From: Desulfofustis sp.
Lineage (GTDB): Bacteria; Desulfobacterota; Desulfobulbia; Desulfobulbales; Desulfocapsaceae
Direction: 5' to 3'
DNA length: 64,000 nucleotides
NCBI GenBank assembly: GCA_022340565.1
Contig: JAJDNR010000018.1
Coordinates: 43,800 to 107,799 of the forward strand
Part shown: one piece after another, positions 1-9,385 of the stretch
How the letters are laid out: each line of letters begins with the position of its first letter
How positions within the stretch are numbered: the first letter of the stretch is position 1
Notes under the pieces: generated by a model
Seen by the model: only the letters and a program-made list of their open reading frames with translations
The model's database searches: none
What the model was told of the DNA's origin: nothing
Program-made: the position numbers and the translations under genes

Positions 1-1376
1 TTGATCACGTTGCCGACCACCTCGAGGTGTACCTGGCTCATGCCGGAAACGAGGGTTTCGCCGGTCTGCTGCTGGCGTGACATTTTCAGACTCAGATCTT
101 CGTCAAGCATCCGGCTGATCGACGAAAACAGCTTTTCCTCATCACCTTTTTTGGCTGACACCGCATAGGTGATCACCGGCGATAACGGTTCCGGAGCATC
201 GAGCACGAGCGGGGCGGCCTGGGTACACAGGGTGTCGCCGGTAACCGTCTCCTTCAGTTTGGAAACGGCGACGATCATGCCCGGGCCGGCGCTGTCTACC
301 TGACGCTGATCCCTGCCCTCGATGAGAAACAGACTGCCGAACCGTTCGCTGGTCTTCTTATTGGCGTTGTAGAACGATTCACCGGTCAGCGTTCCGGAGA
401 ATACGCGAAAAATGGTCAGTCGCCCGGCATAGGGATCGGCCATCGTCTTGAAGACGAAGCCGGTAAACGGGGCGTCTGCCTTTGGCACGCAGTCCACTTC
501 GCCTCCGTTGGCCGGATTCACCCCCTTGCGCGGCGGCAGGTCGGAAGGCGCCGGTAGATAGGTGTTCAGCGCATCGAGAATGGCGGCGGTTCCCATGTTC
601 GCGGTGGCACAGCTGACGCCTACCGGAGCTACCTCCCCGCTGAGTACCGCTTTCTTCAGGCCGGCTTTCAACTCCTCTTCACTCAGTTCACCTTCCTCAA
701 GAAACTTGTCGATAAGCTCCTCATCGGTCTCCGCCACACTCTCCATCAGCGCTTCACGATAAACTGCCGCGTCGTCTGCCAGGTCTGCGGGCATATCGAT
801 CTCTTTCAGACCGCCCTTGTTGCCGTCGAAGCTGAACGCCTTGTTGGAGACGAGATCGACAATGCCGCTGAAATTTGCTTCCTGGCCGATGGGCAGGTGA
901 ATGATGACGGGATTGATCGGCAGGGTTGCCTTGATCTGATCAAAGGTCCTGAAGAAATCGGCACGCTCGCGATCCATCTTGGAGACGACGATCATCGCCG
1001 GAGTCTTTCTGGAGGCGACAAGATCAGCGAACTTATGGGTCTGCCCCTTTACCCCGAGCACTGCACCAATGACGAATACAGCGGCATCGCAGACATTGGC
1101 CGCGAAAATCGTTTCGTTGAAAAAGGAATCATCGCCCGGCGTGTCGATCAGATAAACATTATGCTTTTTCCAGCTATAGTTATTAAATGACGAATTAATG
1201 GATATTTTCCTTTTTATCTCCTCTTCGTCATAATCCATTGAAGCATTGCCGTCATCTACCTTTCCGAGCCGATTTATTTTTCCCGCCGTATAGAGCATGG
1301 CCTCGACGAGAGAGGTCTTACCGCTGTTGCCGTGTCCGATGACTGCGATGTTTCTGACCAGAGCTGTGTCCTGCAT
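1..1376 (-). CDS. Elongation factor G-like GTPase (EF-G2 type), C-terminus beyond window
   Basis: About 458 residues are visible; the gene runs off the left edge. The N-terminus has the G1 loop GHGNSGKTS (about residues 14-22), a G3 DTPGDD near residue 80 and SKMD in place of the usual NKxD. The switch region reads MDYDEEEIKRKISI rather than the canonical RGITI, which by memory of the family points to the EF-G-like paralogue (FusA2/EF-G2 type) rather than the main translocase. Domain II beta-barrel sequence follows. The start is set by a strong ribosome site (GAGGAG, 6 nt before ATG). It is transcribed away from murJ. Whether it catalyses translocation, ribosome recycling or something else cannot be told from the sequence. 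Confidence 0.85.
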   Translation of the reverse strand, partial: MQDTALVRNIAVIGHGNSGKTSLVEAMLYTAGKINRLGKVDDGNASMDYDEEEIKRKISINSSFNNYSWKKHNVYLIDTPGDDSFFNETIFAANVCDAAVFVIGAVLGVKGQTHKFADLVASRKTPAMIVVSKMDRERADFFRTFDQIKATLPINPVIIHLPIGQEANFSGIVDLVSNKAFSFDGNKGGLKEIDMPADLADDAAVYREALMESVAETDEELIDKFLEEGELSEEELKAGLKKAVLSGEVAPVGVSCATANMGTAAILDALNTYLPAPSDLPPRKGVNPANGGEVDCVPKADAPFTGFVFKTMADPYAGRLTIFRVFSGTLTGESFYNANKKTSERFGSLFLIEGRDQRQVDSAGPGMIVAVSKLKETVTGDTLCTQAAPLVLDAPEPLSPVITYAVSAKKGDEEKLFSSISRMLDEDLSLKMSRQQQTGETLVSGMSQVHLEVVGNVI

Positions 1377-1648
1377 CTGTTTCTCCTCGAATTCAAAAGT
1401 AAATCTGCGATTCAATCCCGGTGTTACTCAATTGAACAGGCCTTCGACAATTTGACCACACCATATATTCAATTCATCACTCAGAAAGTCAAGAAACATC
1501 GACCTTCAACCTGTTTTTAAGGCGGCGGATCGTCAATACCCATTTCATTTGATGATAGGAATCAGGTAAGATGGTAGAGTCGCGCCTGTGGTGCGAATTC
1601 CTGCTTTGACGAACAACTCGTTCCCGGAACACATGACCCCCAACAGAC

Positions 1649-3244
1649 GTGGACGCAAAACCAGATAAATCTACTGCCGGTCTTGCCAGATCTGCCGCCA
1701 CCGTATCGATTGCAGTCATGTTCAGCAGGCTGCTCGGGCTGATACGCGAGCAGGTCTTTGCCGCGTTGTTCGGCGCCGGCTATGCATACGACGCATTCGT
1801 GGTCGCCTTTCGCATCCCCAACCTGCTTCGCGATCTGTTCGGGGAGGGAGCTCTATCGGCGGCCTTCGTGTCGGTCTTCTCCGACTATAACGCCAATCGA
1901 ACCAGCGAGGAGACCTGGCGGCTGGCATCAAATGTCCTCTGCTTCATGACCGTGGTGGTATCGCTGATCGCCCTGTTCGGTATCCTCTGTGCCGACTGGA
2001 TCGTTGCTCTCCTGGCTCCGGATTTCAATCTGGTAAAAGGCAAGGCCGAGTTGACCGCCACCATGACCATGATCATGATGCCGTTTCTGCTGTTCATTTC
2101 CCTTGCGGCCGTGGTGATGGGTATCCTCAACACCAAGAATCGCTTTTTCATCCCGTCGCTTGCATCAAGCTTTTTCAACCTTGGATCGATCATCGGCGGC
2201 ACGTCGCTTGCCTTTTTTCTGCCCCGTTACGGGTACCCAGCCATCGTCGGAATGGCGTTCGGCACCCTCATCGGCGGTTTCCTGCAGCTGGCGGTGCAGC
2301 TTCCCTCGCTAAAGGCGATAGGCTTCCGCTTCGTACCGATCCTCAACCTCAACGATCCCGGCCTGGTCCGCGTGCTGAAGCTGATGGTTCCGGCTACCAT
2401 AGGGCTGTCGGCAACCCAGATCAACATCTTCATCAATACCAACTTCGCCGCTTCATGCAGTGAAGGATCGGTTTCCTGGCTCAATTATGCGTTCAGGCTC
2501 GTACAGCTGCCGATCGGCCTGTTCGGGGTCGCGATATCCATCGCCGCCCTGCCCCTTCTGGCCCGTCAGGCATCGCAAAAAAAGTTTGAGGACATGCGCC
2601 GTACCTTTGTCTCTTCCCTGACCATGGTCTTCGGCCTCACCATCCCGGCAACGCTCGGATTGGTCCTGCTCGCCGAACCGATTATCAAGGTCATTTTCGA
2701 GCACGGCGCCTTCCTCGCCTCTGATACCCATGCCACTGCGGTCGCGCTGTCTCTTTATGGTATCGGCCTGTTTGCCTACGCCGCCAACAAGGTCATCGTG
2801 CCGGTCTACTACGCGATCGATGCTCCGCGGTTTCCGGTTATCGCGAGCTTCATGGCAATCGGCTTCAACGTGCTGATCATCATGCAGACTATCGACCGGT
2901 TCCAGCACCGCGCCATCGCCCTCTCCACCTCCCTGGTGATGATCATCAACTTTACGTTCCTGGTGACGGTGCTCTATAACAAAATCGGCGGTTTTTCGGT
3001 GAGCCGGCTCAGTGCCGGAATCGTCAAAGTGGGTTCGGCCGCCGCCCTCATGAGTGCCGTTCTTCTGGGTTTGAAAGCGGCATTTAGCGGCTGGTTCGAT
3101 CAATCTCTGCAGTATCAGTGCGCGGCCCTGTTGGTTATTATCTCTGCGTCGGCCGGAGTCTACACCGTCGCTCTCCATCTCTTGGGGCTGAAGGAACTTA
3201 CCGATGTGACCACGAGAATACGGGACCGCTTCACCCGCCGATGA
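1649..3244 (+). CDS. murJ: Lipid II flippase MurJ (MviN family)
   Basis: 531 residues and very hydrophobic, with about 14 membrane segments. MurJ moves undecaprenyl-linked peptidoglycan precursor (lipid II) across the inner membrane. The N-terminus holds the family pattern SRLLGLIREQVFAALFGAG followed by DAFVVAFRIPNLLRDLFGEGALSAAFVSVF, which is diagnostic. The length is normal for the family. The start used is GTG at 1649; no good ribosome site precedes it, so the exact start is uncertain by a few codons. It stands alone, and a bidirectional terminator follows 65 nt after the stop. Confidence 0.95.
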   Translation: MDAKPDKSTAGLARSAATVSIAVMFSRLLGLIREQVFAALFGAGYAYDAFVVAFRIPNLLRDLFGEGALSAAFVSVFSDYNANRTSEETWRLASNVLCFMTVVVSLIALFGILCADWIVALLAPDFNLVKGKAELTATMTMIMMPFLLFISLAAVVMGILNTKNRFFIPSLASSFFNLGSIIGGTSLAFFLPRYGYPAIVGMAFGTLIGGFLQLAVQLPSLKAIGFRFVPILNLNDPGLVRVLKLMVPATIGLSATQINIFINTNFAASCSEGSVSWLNYAFRLVQLPIGLFGVAISIAALPLLARQASQKKFEDMRRTFVSSLTMVFGLTIPATLGLVLLAEPIIKVIFEHGAFLASDTHATAVALSLYGIGLFAYAANKVIVPVYYAIDAPRFPVIASFMAIGFNVLIIMQTIDRFQHRAIALSTSLVMIINFTFLVTVLYNKIGGFSVSRLSAGIVKVGSAAALMSAVLLGLKAAFSGWFDQSLQYQCAALLVIISASAGVYTVALHLLGLKELTDVTTRIRDRFTRR

Positions 3245-3308
3245 GCTGAGATTTGCCAGAAACCATGCCACTGGCTTCGACGGCGGCCCGGTCCGCCATA
3301 TAAAAAAA

Positions 3309-3342
3309 GGCACCGGTCCCTGATGCAGGACTGGTGCCTTTT
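3309..3342. terminator. Bidirectional rho-independent terminator between murJ and the lipoprotein gene
   Basis: An 11-bp stem (3309-3319 with 3328-3338, one G-T pair) with an 8-nt loop is followed by TTTT on the + strand and preceded by a run of seven A, so it can stop transcription from both convergent genes. Confidence 0.85.
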
Positions 3343-3364
3343 CTTGCAAATGTCCGGATCTAAT

Positions 3365-3856
3365 TTACTTGTTGACCGGCTCACCGAAGGGGTTCAACGA
3401 ACTACTCGCGGCTACGTCGACGGTTATATACAACTCTAGATAGGTCTTGCCGAGTTTCCCCCCGAATCCCTCTTCAAGCACTACCATGCAGGTCTTGTTG
3501 GGCTTGGTGAACGCGAGCAGAACGTTGTCGTAGGAGGCCTCTCCGACATGCCGCCACTGGTTGTTCTTCATCGTGGTGATGATATAGTCGCGCAGCGAGG
3601 TTATCTCGATCGAACCGGAAAAACTGAGCATGCCTCCACGAAACGACTCGGTGGTGATCGACATGGATTTTTTCGTATCCATCTTCATTTCCGGCGGGAT
3701 CTCGATGTCGTCGTAATTGGCAACCGAAGTTGGCAGCGGGCCGGCACCGATACCCGCATCGACCGGTGAATTCTTTGAAGAACAACCTGCTGCCATCAAC
3801 AGGCAGGCTACCGCACATACATAGACAGAAAATCTTCTCACCATCGGATTGGCCAT
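3365..3856 (-). CDS. Putative outer-membrane lipoprotein of unknown function
   Basis: 163 residues. A lipoprotein signal peptide ends in the lipobox MAAGC (Cys about residue 25). The mature part carries a compact alpha/beta domain with the pattern SFRGGMLSFSGSIEITSLRDYI, then TTMKNNQWRHVGEA and a C-terminal strand-rich stretch. I recall similar small lipoproteins being common in deltaproteobacteria, but I cannot name a function. ATG at 3856 is chosen over the upstream in-frame start because AGGAGG lies 6 nt before it. The gene converges with murJ and is divergent from the S4-domain gene. Confidence 0.75.
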   Translation of the reverse strand: MANPMVRRFSVYVCAVACLLMAAGCSSKNSPVDAGIGAGPLPTSVANYDDIEIPPEMKMDTKKSMSITTESFRGGMLSFSGSIEITSLRDYIITTMKNNQWRHVGEASYDNVLLAFTKPNKTCMVVLEEGFGGKLGKTYLELYITVDVAASSSLNPFGEPVNK

Positions 3857-4037
3857 GTCATTCCTCCTCAAAGATCTTAGGACTCCAACGCAATTGATAT
3901 AACTATTTTAAATTCCCGAACAAAATATAACGGATAAATAATGTACTATATTATTGTCGATCAGACAAGAAACACTGTATGTATTATCCAAACAGTTCGG
4001 AGATTCAACCCGCTTCCATAATCAAGCCGTACGCTCC

Positions 4038-4250
4038 ATGGATGAAACAAAAATCAAGATACGCGACTATCCGATCAAACTCGGCCAGTTTCTGAAGCTT
4101 GCCGAAGTAGTCCAGGACGGAATCGAAGCTAAATTCATGATCATCAACGAAGAGGTCACGGTCAACGGCGTCATCGAGAACCGGCGGGGCCGAAAACTCC
4201 ATCTGAATGACAGGGTTGAAGCCGGCGGAATTACCTTCGTCCTCGCGTAA
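4038..4250 (+). CDS. Small S4-domain RNA-binding protein (YbcJ-like)
   Basis: 70 residues, essentially one S4 RNA-binding domain: KLGQFLKLAEVVQDGIEAK, then VNGVIENRRGRKL, as in YbcJ/YaaA-type S4 proteins. The start at 4038 (MDETKIKI) is where the S4 alignment begins; the upstream 28 in-frame codons do not look like protein. Likely binds structured RNA, perhaps ribosomal, but the target is unknown. It runs convergent with the cyclase gene, 10 nt apart. Confidence 0.8.
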   Translation: MDETKIKIRDYPIKLGQFLKLAEVVQDGIEAKFMIINEEVTVNGVIENRRGRKLHLNDRVEAGGITFVLA

Positions 4251-4260
4251 TCCTGGCCAT

Positions 4261-5499
4261 CTAGCCGGAAGGCATTCGAAGATCCACCATATGCACCGGT
4301 ATCGCTTTCTGGAAGCCTTTCAAGGTGAGGTGCCGGGACAGTTGGATGCGCACTGCTTTTTCGACGCTGCGCTTCACCTCGTCGGTTAGCAGCAGCGTAT
4401 TGCCGGTCGCATGAGATGCCAGGCGATGGGCGACGTTCACGGCGGTGCCGACGACCGTGTAGTCGAACCGCTCCTGAGACCCGACATTACCGATGAACAG
4501 CTCTCCGCTGCTGACCCCGATGCCGAGCGCCACCTCATGGAAACAGTCATGTTCCCTGCAGTAGTCCCTCACCATCTCCTGAAAGCGGCGGATAATTCGT
4601 ATCGACGTTTCCACCGCGGCAGCCGCGGGCCGATGGTGATCGACCGGAGCACCGAAGATGACCAGAACCCCGTCACCCATGAACTTGTTGAGGGTACCCC
4701 CGCTCTGATACACCTCCTCGGTGAACAGAGAGAAAAACTCGTTCAAGAACAGTCGCAGGTTTTTGAGATCGAGCTGTTGCACGAGCAGGGTGAAATTCCG
4801 CAGATCGGCAAACATAACCGTCAGGTCTCTGATAGCGCCGATTTGCCGGAGATCATGCTGCTGATCAACAAGGACTCTGGCAACATCGGGGGAAACATAC
4901 TGCTCGAGCAGGGTCCTCATGCGCACGGCATCAAACCGCTGCCGGTTGAGACGGGCATTCTCGATCGCCATCACCGTCAATTGCGAGAGGATCGACACCA
5001 GTTCGATATCCGCTTCGCTGTACGTAACCTCCTCGTCGGTCTGGCTGATGTTGATGACGCCGATCACCCCGTCCCGGCTTACCATTGGAAAGCAGATGGA
5101 AGAAGCGATTTCCTGGCGCGTGAGCAGCGGCGCGAACTCGGATCGGCTCTGGGTGGTGCGATTGAGAACGATCGGCCGATTATTGGCGAAGACCCACCCG
5201 GCTATCCGCTCGCCCGGTCTGAGTCGGGACGCCTCCAGCTGTTCGCTGGTCAGCCCTCTCGACGCGACGATTTCAAGAAACCCTGAAGTTTTCTCCAGCA
5301 TCATGATGGAGATCGTATATGGACGAAACTCCCGCTCGATTACATCGAGCAGCCGTTCATACAGCTCGATTTCACTATCTGCGTTGAGAAATCTGCTGCC
5401 GAGCTGATAGATCGGCAGCAGCGCTTCCAGCCTGGCGTTTTCGAAATCTTCACGAGCCGATGAACCGAGCCGCTTCTGTAAAATATCTTTCACTTTCAT
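4261..5499 (-). CDS. GAF-domain class III adenylate/guanylate cyclase
   Basis: 412 residues. Residues about 25-180 form a GAF sensor domain; about 215-405 form a class III nucleotidyl cyclase domain. Both metal-binding aspartates are visible (MFADLRNFT and MGDGVLVIFG), as are the base-recognition lysine (TLNKFMGDG) and the transition-state Asn/Arg pair (VNVAHRL), so the domain should be active and most likely makes cAMP. There is no signal peptide or membrane segment, so it is a cytoplasmic sensor. The GAF ligand is unknown. No receptor or effector gene lies beside it. Confidence 0.9.
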   Translation of the reverse strand: MKVKDILQKRLGSSAREDFENARLEALLPIYQLGSRFLNADSEIELYERLLDVIEREFRPYTISIMMLEKTSGFLEIVASRGLTSEQLEASRLRPGERIAGWVFANNRPIVLNRTTQSRSEFAPLLTRQEIASSICFPMVSRDGVIGVINISQTDEEVTYSEADIELVSILSQLTVMAIENARLNRQRFDAVRMRTLLEQYVSPDVARVLVDQQHDLRQIGAIRDLTVMFADLRNFTLLVQQLDLKNLRLFLNEFFSLFTEEVYQSGGTLNKFMGDGVLVIFGAPVDHHRPAAAAVETSIRIIRRFQEMVRDYCREHDCFHEVALGIGVSSGELFIGNVGSQERFDYTVVGTAVNVAHRLASHATGNTLLLTDEVKRSVEKAVRIQLSRHLTLKGFQKAIPVHMVDLRMPSG

Positions 5500-5626
5500 A
5501 TCATCAGGTTATATTCTGTTAAGGATTTAAGCAACGACTATCAGCAGGGGCGGCTCTTATACACTATCGGGTCGTTATGCATGACGTCCCTAACGAACTG
5601 CCTCGAAAACCTTGAAACAAGGCGAT

Positions 5627-6955
5627 ATGGCCCGTCTCCCTGAAACCAGAGCCACGCCCCTGGCGGAGCGGATGCGCCCGCAGCGGATCGAGGACTTTTT
5701 CGGCCAGCAGAAACTGCTCGGCGAAGGCAGGCTCCTGCAGCGGCTCATCTCAGCACAGACCATCCCTTCGCTGATTCTCTGGGGACCCCCTGGAACCGGC
5801 AAGACAAGTCTTGCCAGAATCATCTCCGCGACCACCGACTCTGATTTTATCTTCTTTTCCGCCGTGCTTTCAGGAGTCAAGGAGGTGCGCAAGATCGTCG
5901 ATGCGGCCGGGCAGCGGCTGCGGGAAGATCAGGTACGGACGATCTTATTCGTCGATGAAATTCACCGCTTCAACAAAAGCCAGCAGGACGGCTTTCTTCC
6001 CCATGTCGAAAGCGGACTGTTGACCCTCATCGGAGCCACCACCGAGAATCCTTCGTTTCAGGTCATCGCGCCGCTGCTTTCCAGATGCCGGGTACTGGTG
6101 CTCGAACCACTGTCCCAATCGGATCTATCCCGGATCCTGCTCCGGGCCCTGCGCGACCGGGAGCACGGCCTCGGGCAGGATGGCCTCGACATCGACGGGC
6201 AGGCCCTTGAACTCATCGTCGCAGCCGCGGACGGAGACGCCCGCCGGGGGCTGAACATTCTCGAGACCGCCGCCGCGCTCGCCGTCGACCGGCATACCGA
6301 TCGAGACCAGCCGGCCGCTATTTCCCTCGCCGATGTCACCGAGGCCTCCCAGCACAAGACGCTTCGCTACGACAAGAGCGGCGAGGAGCATTACAACCTC
6401 ATCTCGGCGCTGCACAAGAGCCTCCGGGATTCCGATCCGGACGGGGGACTCTATTGGTTGTATCGGATGATCGAGGCCGGGGAAGATCCCCTTTACATCG
6501 CCAGACGGCTTATCAGGTTCGCATCCGAGGATGTCGGGATCGCCGATCCCCAGGCGCTGGTGCAGGCCATTGCCGGACGCCAGACCTACCAGATGCTGGG
6601 CAGCCCTGAAGGCGAGCTGGCACTCGCCCAGGTGGTCGTCTATCTGGCGACGGCACCTAAAAGCAACAGCATCTACAGCGCCTCGAAAACCGCTCGCGGC
6701 CTGATCGCCAGAACCGGGTCGCTGCCGGTTCCCATGCATATCCGCAACGCCCCGACCGGTCTGATGAAAAACCTCGGCTACTCCAAAGGATATCAATATG
6801 CCCATGATTCCAAGGATGGACTGGTTGACCAGGATCACCTGCCGGAAGAACTCAAGGGCACCACCTTTTACCAGCCCACTAATCGCGGCTACGAAGCCGT
6901 TGTAAAAGAGAGGCTGGAAAAATGGCGGCAGATTCTCAAGAAGAAAAGCTCATGA
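5627..6955 (+). CDS. rarA: Replication-associated recombination protein A (AAA+ ATPase RarA/MgsA)
   Basis: 442 residues. Clamp-loader-like AAA+ ATPase acting at stalled replication forks. Walker [10 protein letters not shown] (about 53-61), Walker [10 protein letters not shown], sensor 1 GATTENPSF and the C-terminal MgsA domain ([10 protein letters not shown]) are all present. ATG at 5627 is preferred to the TTG at 5612 because AAGG lies 4 nt upstream. Its stop overlaps the ATG of the next gene (ATGA), so it is translationally coupled to the candidate selenoprotein that follows. Confidence 0.95.
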   Translation: MARLPETRATPLAERMRPQRIEDFFGQQKLLGEGRLLQRLISAQTIPSLILWGPPGTGKTSLARIISATTDSDFIFFSAVLSGVKEVRKIVDAAGQRLREDQVRTILFVDEIHRFNKSQQDGFLPHVESGLLTLIGATTENPSFQVIAPLLSRCRVLVLEPLSQSDLSRILLRALRDREHGLGQDGLDIDGQALELIVAAADGDARRGLNILETAAALAVDRHTDRDQPAAISLADVTEASQHKTLRYDKSGEEHYNLISALHKSLRDSDPDGGLYWLYRMIEAGEDPLYIARRLIRFASEDVGIADPQALVQAIAGRQTYQMLGSPEGELALAQVVVYLATAPKSNSIYSASKTARGLIARTGSLPVPMHIRNAPTGLMKNLGYSKGYQYAHDSKDGLVDQDHLPEELKGTTFYQPTNRGYEAVVKERLEKWRQILKKKSS

Positions 6956-8076
6956 TCTCACTCAAGACACCGATTATCATAGCTGTTTTGCTGATACTTG
7001 CACCCCGCGGGTTGCTCGGGCAAGATCCGGTCGATGCGCACGAATTGGTCGTGATTTTCTCCAACAACATCCATGGTGAACTGGCTCCCTGCGGTTGAGG
7101 TTCAAACCGTCTGGGCGGTCTGTCCAGAAAGAGTGCCAAGGCGGCCGACATCGCCCGCAACAGTGCGCACCGTCCCCTACTGGTTGACAGCGGCAACCTG
7201 CTTTTCAAAAGGGCTTCCGGCATAGAGACCGAATCCGCCGACACGATAACTGCGGAAGCTCTCGCGTCAGCCTACACGGCTATGCGCTTCGATGGGGTCG
7301 GTATTGGTTCTTTCGATCTGGCCGCAGGAATCAACCTGCTCATGGCAACCAGGGATCGCGGCCTGCCGTGGATATCAGCCAACATCTACGACCGCACGGG
7401 CGTCCGGATCTTCCCGCCGTATCGGATAGTTGAGTATGGAGATCTCGAGGCGGCAATCGTTGCCGTCACCGATCCTCTCATTTCGTCGGAAGCGGTTGAA
7501 ATCAGGGATGCGGAACGTGAATTGTCTCAGCTTCTCCCGTCGCTTGGCCATGTCGATATCATTATCCTGCTCTCGAGCCTGCCCTTTCAGCAGACCGTAG
7601 AACTGGCTGAACGCCACGGCCAGATAGATCTCGCGATAACCGCGGATCGCCATAAAAAGAACCTTCAACCGGTGCACGCCGGCAGCGCGCTCGTCTTCCA
7701 GACGGCTGCACGGGGGCAATATATGGGAATGTTCGAAGCAAAATGGCGCAATCGTCCCTGGATGGAAGACAAATCTACTGAAATCGAGACACTCAAAGGG
7801 CAGCTTGCATCGCTATCGAGGCAGATTGCCCGATTAGCCGCGCTGCCGCCTGACACTGGAGCCGAGAAGGCGGGCTCTCTGCAAGCGCGGAAGCGGCAGC
7901 TGCTCAACCGTATCGACGAGTTGGAAAACAGCGTTGTTTCGCATTCTGACGAATATCTCAGCACCTATCGATGCACCTTCATCCCGCTATCCGCATCGGT
8001 GAGGAAGGATCCAGCCATCGAACAGGTGATACGCAAGGCTGACAAGCGGATCAGGGAACTCCGGCAACCCAGATAA
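6952..8076 (+). CDS. Candidate selenoprotein: secreted metallophosphoesterase-like protein, Sec49
   Basis: 374 residues if the TGA at 7096-7098 is read as selenocysteine. The ATG overlaps the rarA stop (ATGA). Residues 1-23 look like a signal peptide. The Sec sits in NNIHGELAPCG-U-GSNRLGGLSR, where relatives (UshA/calcineurin-like phosphoesterases of anaerobes, from memory) have PCGC followed by a glycine-rich Arg segment; LLVDSGNLLF further on matches the metal-binding block of the family. The frame is open on both sides of the single TGA, and an upstream-only product would be 48 residues. The C-terminal part has a coiled coil (about 275-330). A SECIS-like hairpin follows the TGA. Reaction and substrate are unknown. 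Confidence 0.85.
7099..7130 (+). promoter_or_regulatory. Bacterial SECIS-like element for Sec49
   Basis: Seven-base-pair stem 7110-7116 with 7122-7128 (one G-T pair) closing the pentaloop GGTCT (7117-7121), which starts 18 nt after the TGA. From memory, the E. coli fdhF SECIS loop is AGGUCU at nearly the same distance. Confidence 0.75.
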
Positions 8077-8080
8077 AAAA

Positions 8081-8108
8081 GGCCCGGTTCTCGAGGAACC
8101 GGGCCTTT
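8081..8108. terminator. Bidirectional rho-independent terminator
   Basis: Perfect 10-bp stem 8081-8090 with 8096-8105, loop TCGAG, preceded by six A and followed by TTT. It lies between convergent genes. Confidence 0.9.
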
Positions 8109-8138
8109 GGCGACACATTGAACGGATCCAGACCGCGA

Positions 8139-9068
8139 TCAGCAGCCGAATACCTTCTGAAGATTTGGTATGGTCTGCTTTTTGCGGCTCATCATGCCGT
8201 CGATCCACATCGATGAGTTTGCCAGCTTGCCGCCGAAAGCCTTCTCGATCAGTGCCGGATCATCGGAAAGCACAACCAGATCGGTTCCTTCCTTTACGAC
8301 ATCGGTGAGCATCAACAGGACACTGTGGCGCCCTTCGGCCTTGACCGCTTCCATCGCCTTCTTCAATTCTTCGCGCACGTCGGCGACCTGATCGATGGTG
8401 GCAAGCTCGAGCTGGCCGACACCGACCTTTTTGCCTTTCATATCGAAATCCTTGTAGTCCCTGAACAGCAGATCCTTGGCAGGAACTCCGGCGACAGCCG
8501 ATTTTGCTTTCAGCATGTCCATGAACAGTGCGTCGGTATCCTGGACACCGGCAATAACCTTGAGCTCTGCGACGGCGGCTTTGTCATCGTCGGTGCAGGT
8601 GGGCGACTTGAAATTCACGGTATCGCTCAAGATGGCGCACAGCATGCCGCCGGCCACGTCCTTGGCAATTTCTACTCCGGCATCCTTGTACATCTTGTTC
8701 AGAACCGTCCCGGTGCAGCCGACAGGCTCGGCGCGGAACAGAATCGGGTTGTTGGTGGTGATATCGCCGATTTTATGATGATCAACGATTGCGACAACTT
8801 CTCCATCCCCAAGATTTGCAGGACCCTGGGCGATGTCGCTGAAATCGACCAGTGCCAGTTTCTTTCCAGCAGCATCGGAAATGAATTCAGGTGCGGCCAG
8901 ACCAAAGCGCTCGATCACCAGCTTGGACTCGGGATTGAGTCCGTCGGCTTTACACTGCATACAGGCTTTGGCCTCGGTGCCCTGGGCATTGAGCAAAGCT
9001 GCATAGGCAATTGCGGACGTTACTGAATCGGTATCCGGGCTTGAGTGGCCAACTACACATACAGTCAT
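8139..9068 (-). CDS. ppaC: Manganese-dependent inorganic pyrophosphatase (family II, DHH superfamily)
   Basis: 309 residues. Cytoplasmic PPi hydrolysis; pulls forward PPi-releasing reactions such as sulfate activation. The metal ligands are all visible: GHSSPDTDS (His8, Asp12, Asp14), LVDFSD (Asp about 74) and IVDHHKIGD (Asp96, His97, His98). The C-terminal substrate motif SRKKQ is present. There is no inserted CBS/DRTGG regulatory module, so this is the short unregulated form. Ribosome site GGAGG precedes ATG. The gene ends in FGC-stop(TGA); there is no sign that this TGA is recoded. Confidence 0.97.
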   Translation of the reverse strand: MTVCVVGHSSPDTDSVTSAIAYAALLNAQGTEAKACMQCKADGLNPESKLVIERFGLAAPEFISDAAGKKLALVDFSDIAQGPANLGDGEVVAIVDHHKIGDITTNNPILFRAEPVGCTGTVLNKMYKDAGVEIAKDVAGGMLCAILSDTVNFKSPTCTDDDKAAVAELKVIAGVQDTDALFMDMLKAKSAVAGVPAKDLLFRDYKDFDMKGKKVGVGQLELATIDQVADVREELKKAMEAVKAEGRHSVLLMLTDVVKEGTDLVVLSDDPALIEKAFGGKLANSSMWIDGMMSRKKQTIPNLQKVFGC

Positions 9069-9385
9069 CGTAATTCCTCCAGTAAAAAGTGTTAGTCTGT
9101 TATCTCCAAATTCATGCCGTATCGGCCATATCGTGCGTCAAAAACAGTCGCTAAAAATAGTGTTTTCGTCGGTTCGCGTCAAGTATAAAAGGCGCAGTTC
9201 GAGCGGATATTGCAGCCTCTGGCCGGTGTTAGAAATTTTCAGATAAGGTCCCGAAAACGTACCTGTTTTATGCACGCTTGAAGATCATATTTCCCTCGTG
9301 ACTTATGTTCGGCGAAACGTTATACTGCTCTTTGATTCCAACTCCTTATAGGCGGCGTACTGCTGCGGCCCGTGATTGATATACA
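9069..9385. other. Intergenic region between divergent ppaC and the membrane-anchored protein gene
   Basis: 317 bases. It holds the ppaC ribosome site at the left end and one plausible rightward promoter (9298-9326). I see no RNA gene, long repeat or small open frame with a good ribosome site. Confidence 0.6.
9298..9326 (+). promoter_or_regulatory. Possible sigma-70-type promoter for the membrane-anchored protein
   Basis: GTGACT (4/6 match to -35) at 9298-9303, 17-nt spacer, TATACT (5/6 match to -10) at 9321-9326. Leader of about 53 nt to the start codon. Confidence 0.35.

Noticed and set aside
2453-3349. 298-codon minus-strand frame across murJ
   Set aside because: Charged, repeat-poor shadow of the highly conserved murJ gene on the other strand.
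5612-5626. TTG start for rarA five codons upstream
   Set aside because: The AAGG ribosome site is placed for the ATG at 5627, and family alignments begin there.
8130-8160. ppaC ends FGC-TGA, a possible Cys-Sec tail
   Set aside because: The pyrophosphatase is complete at this point, and the next codons enter the terminator region.
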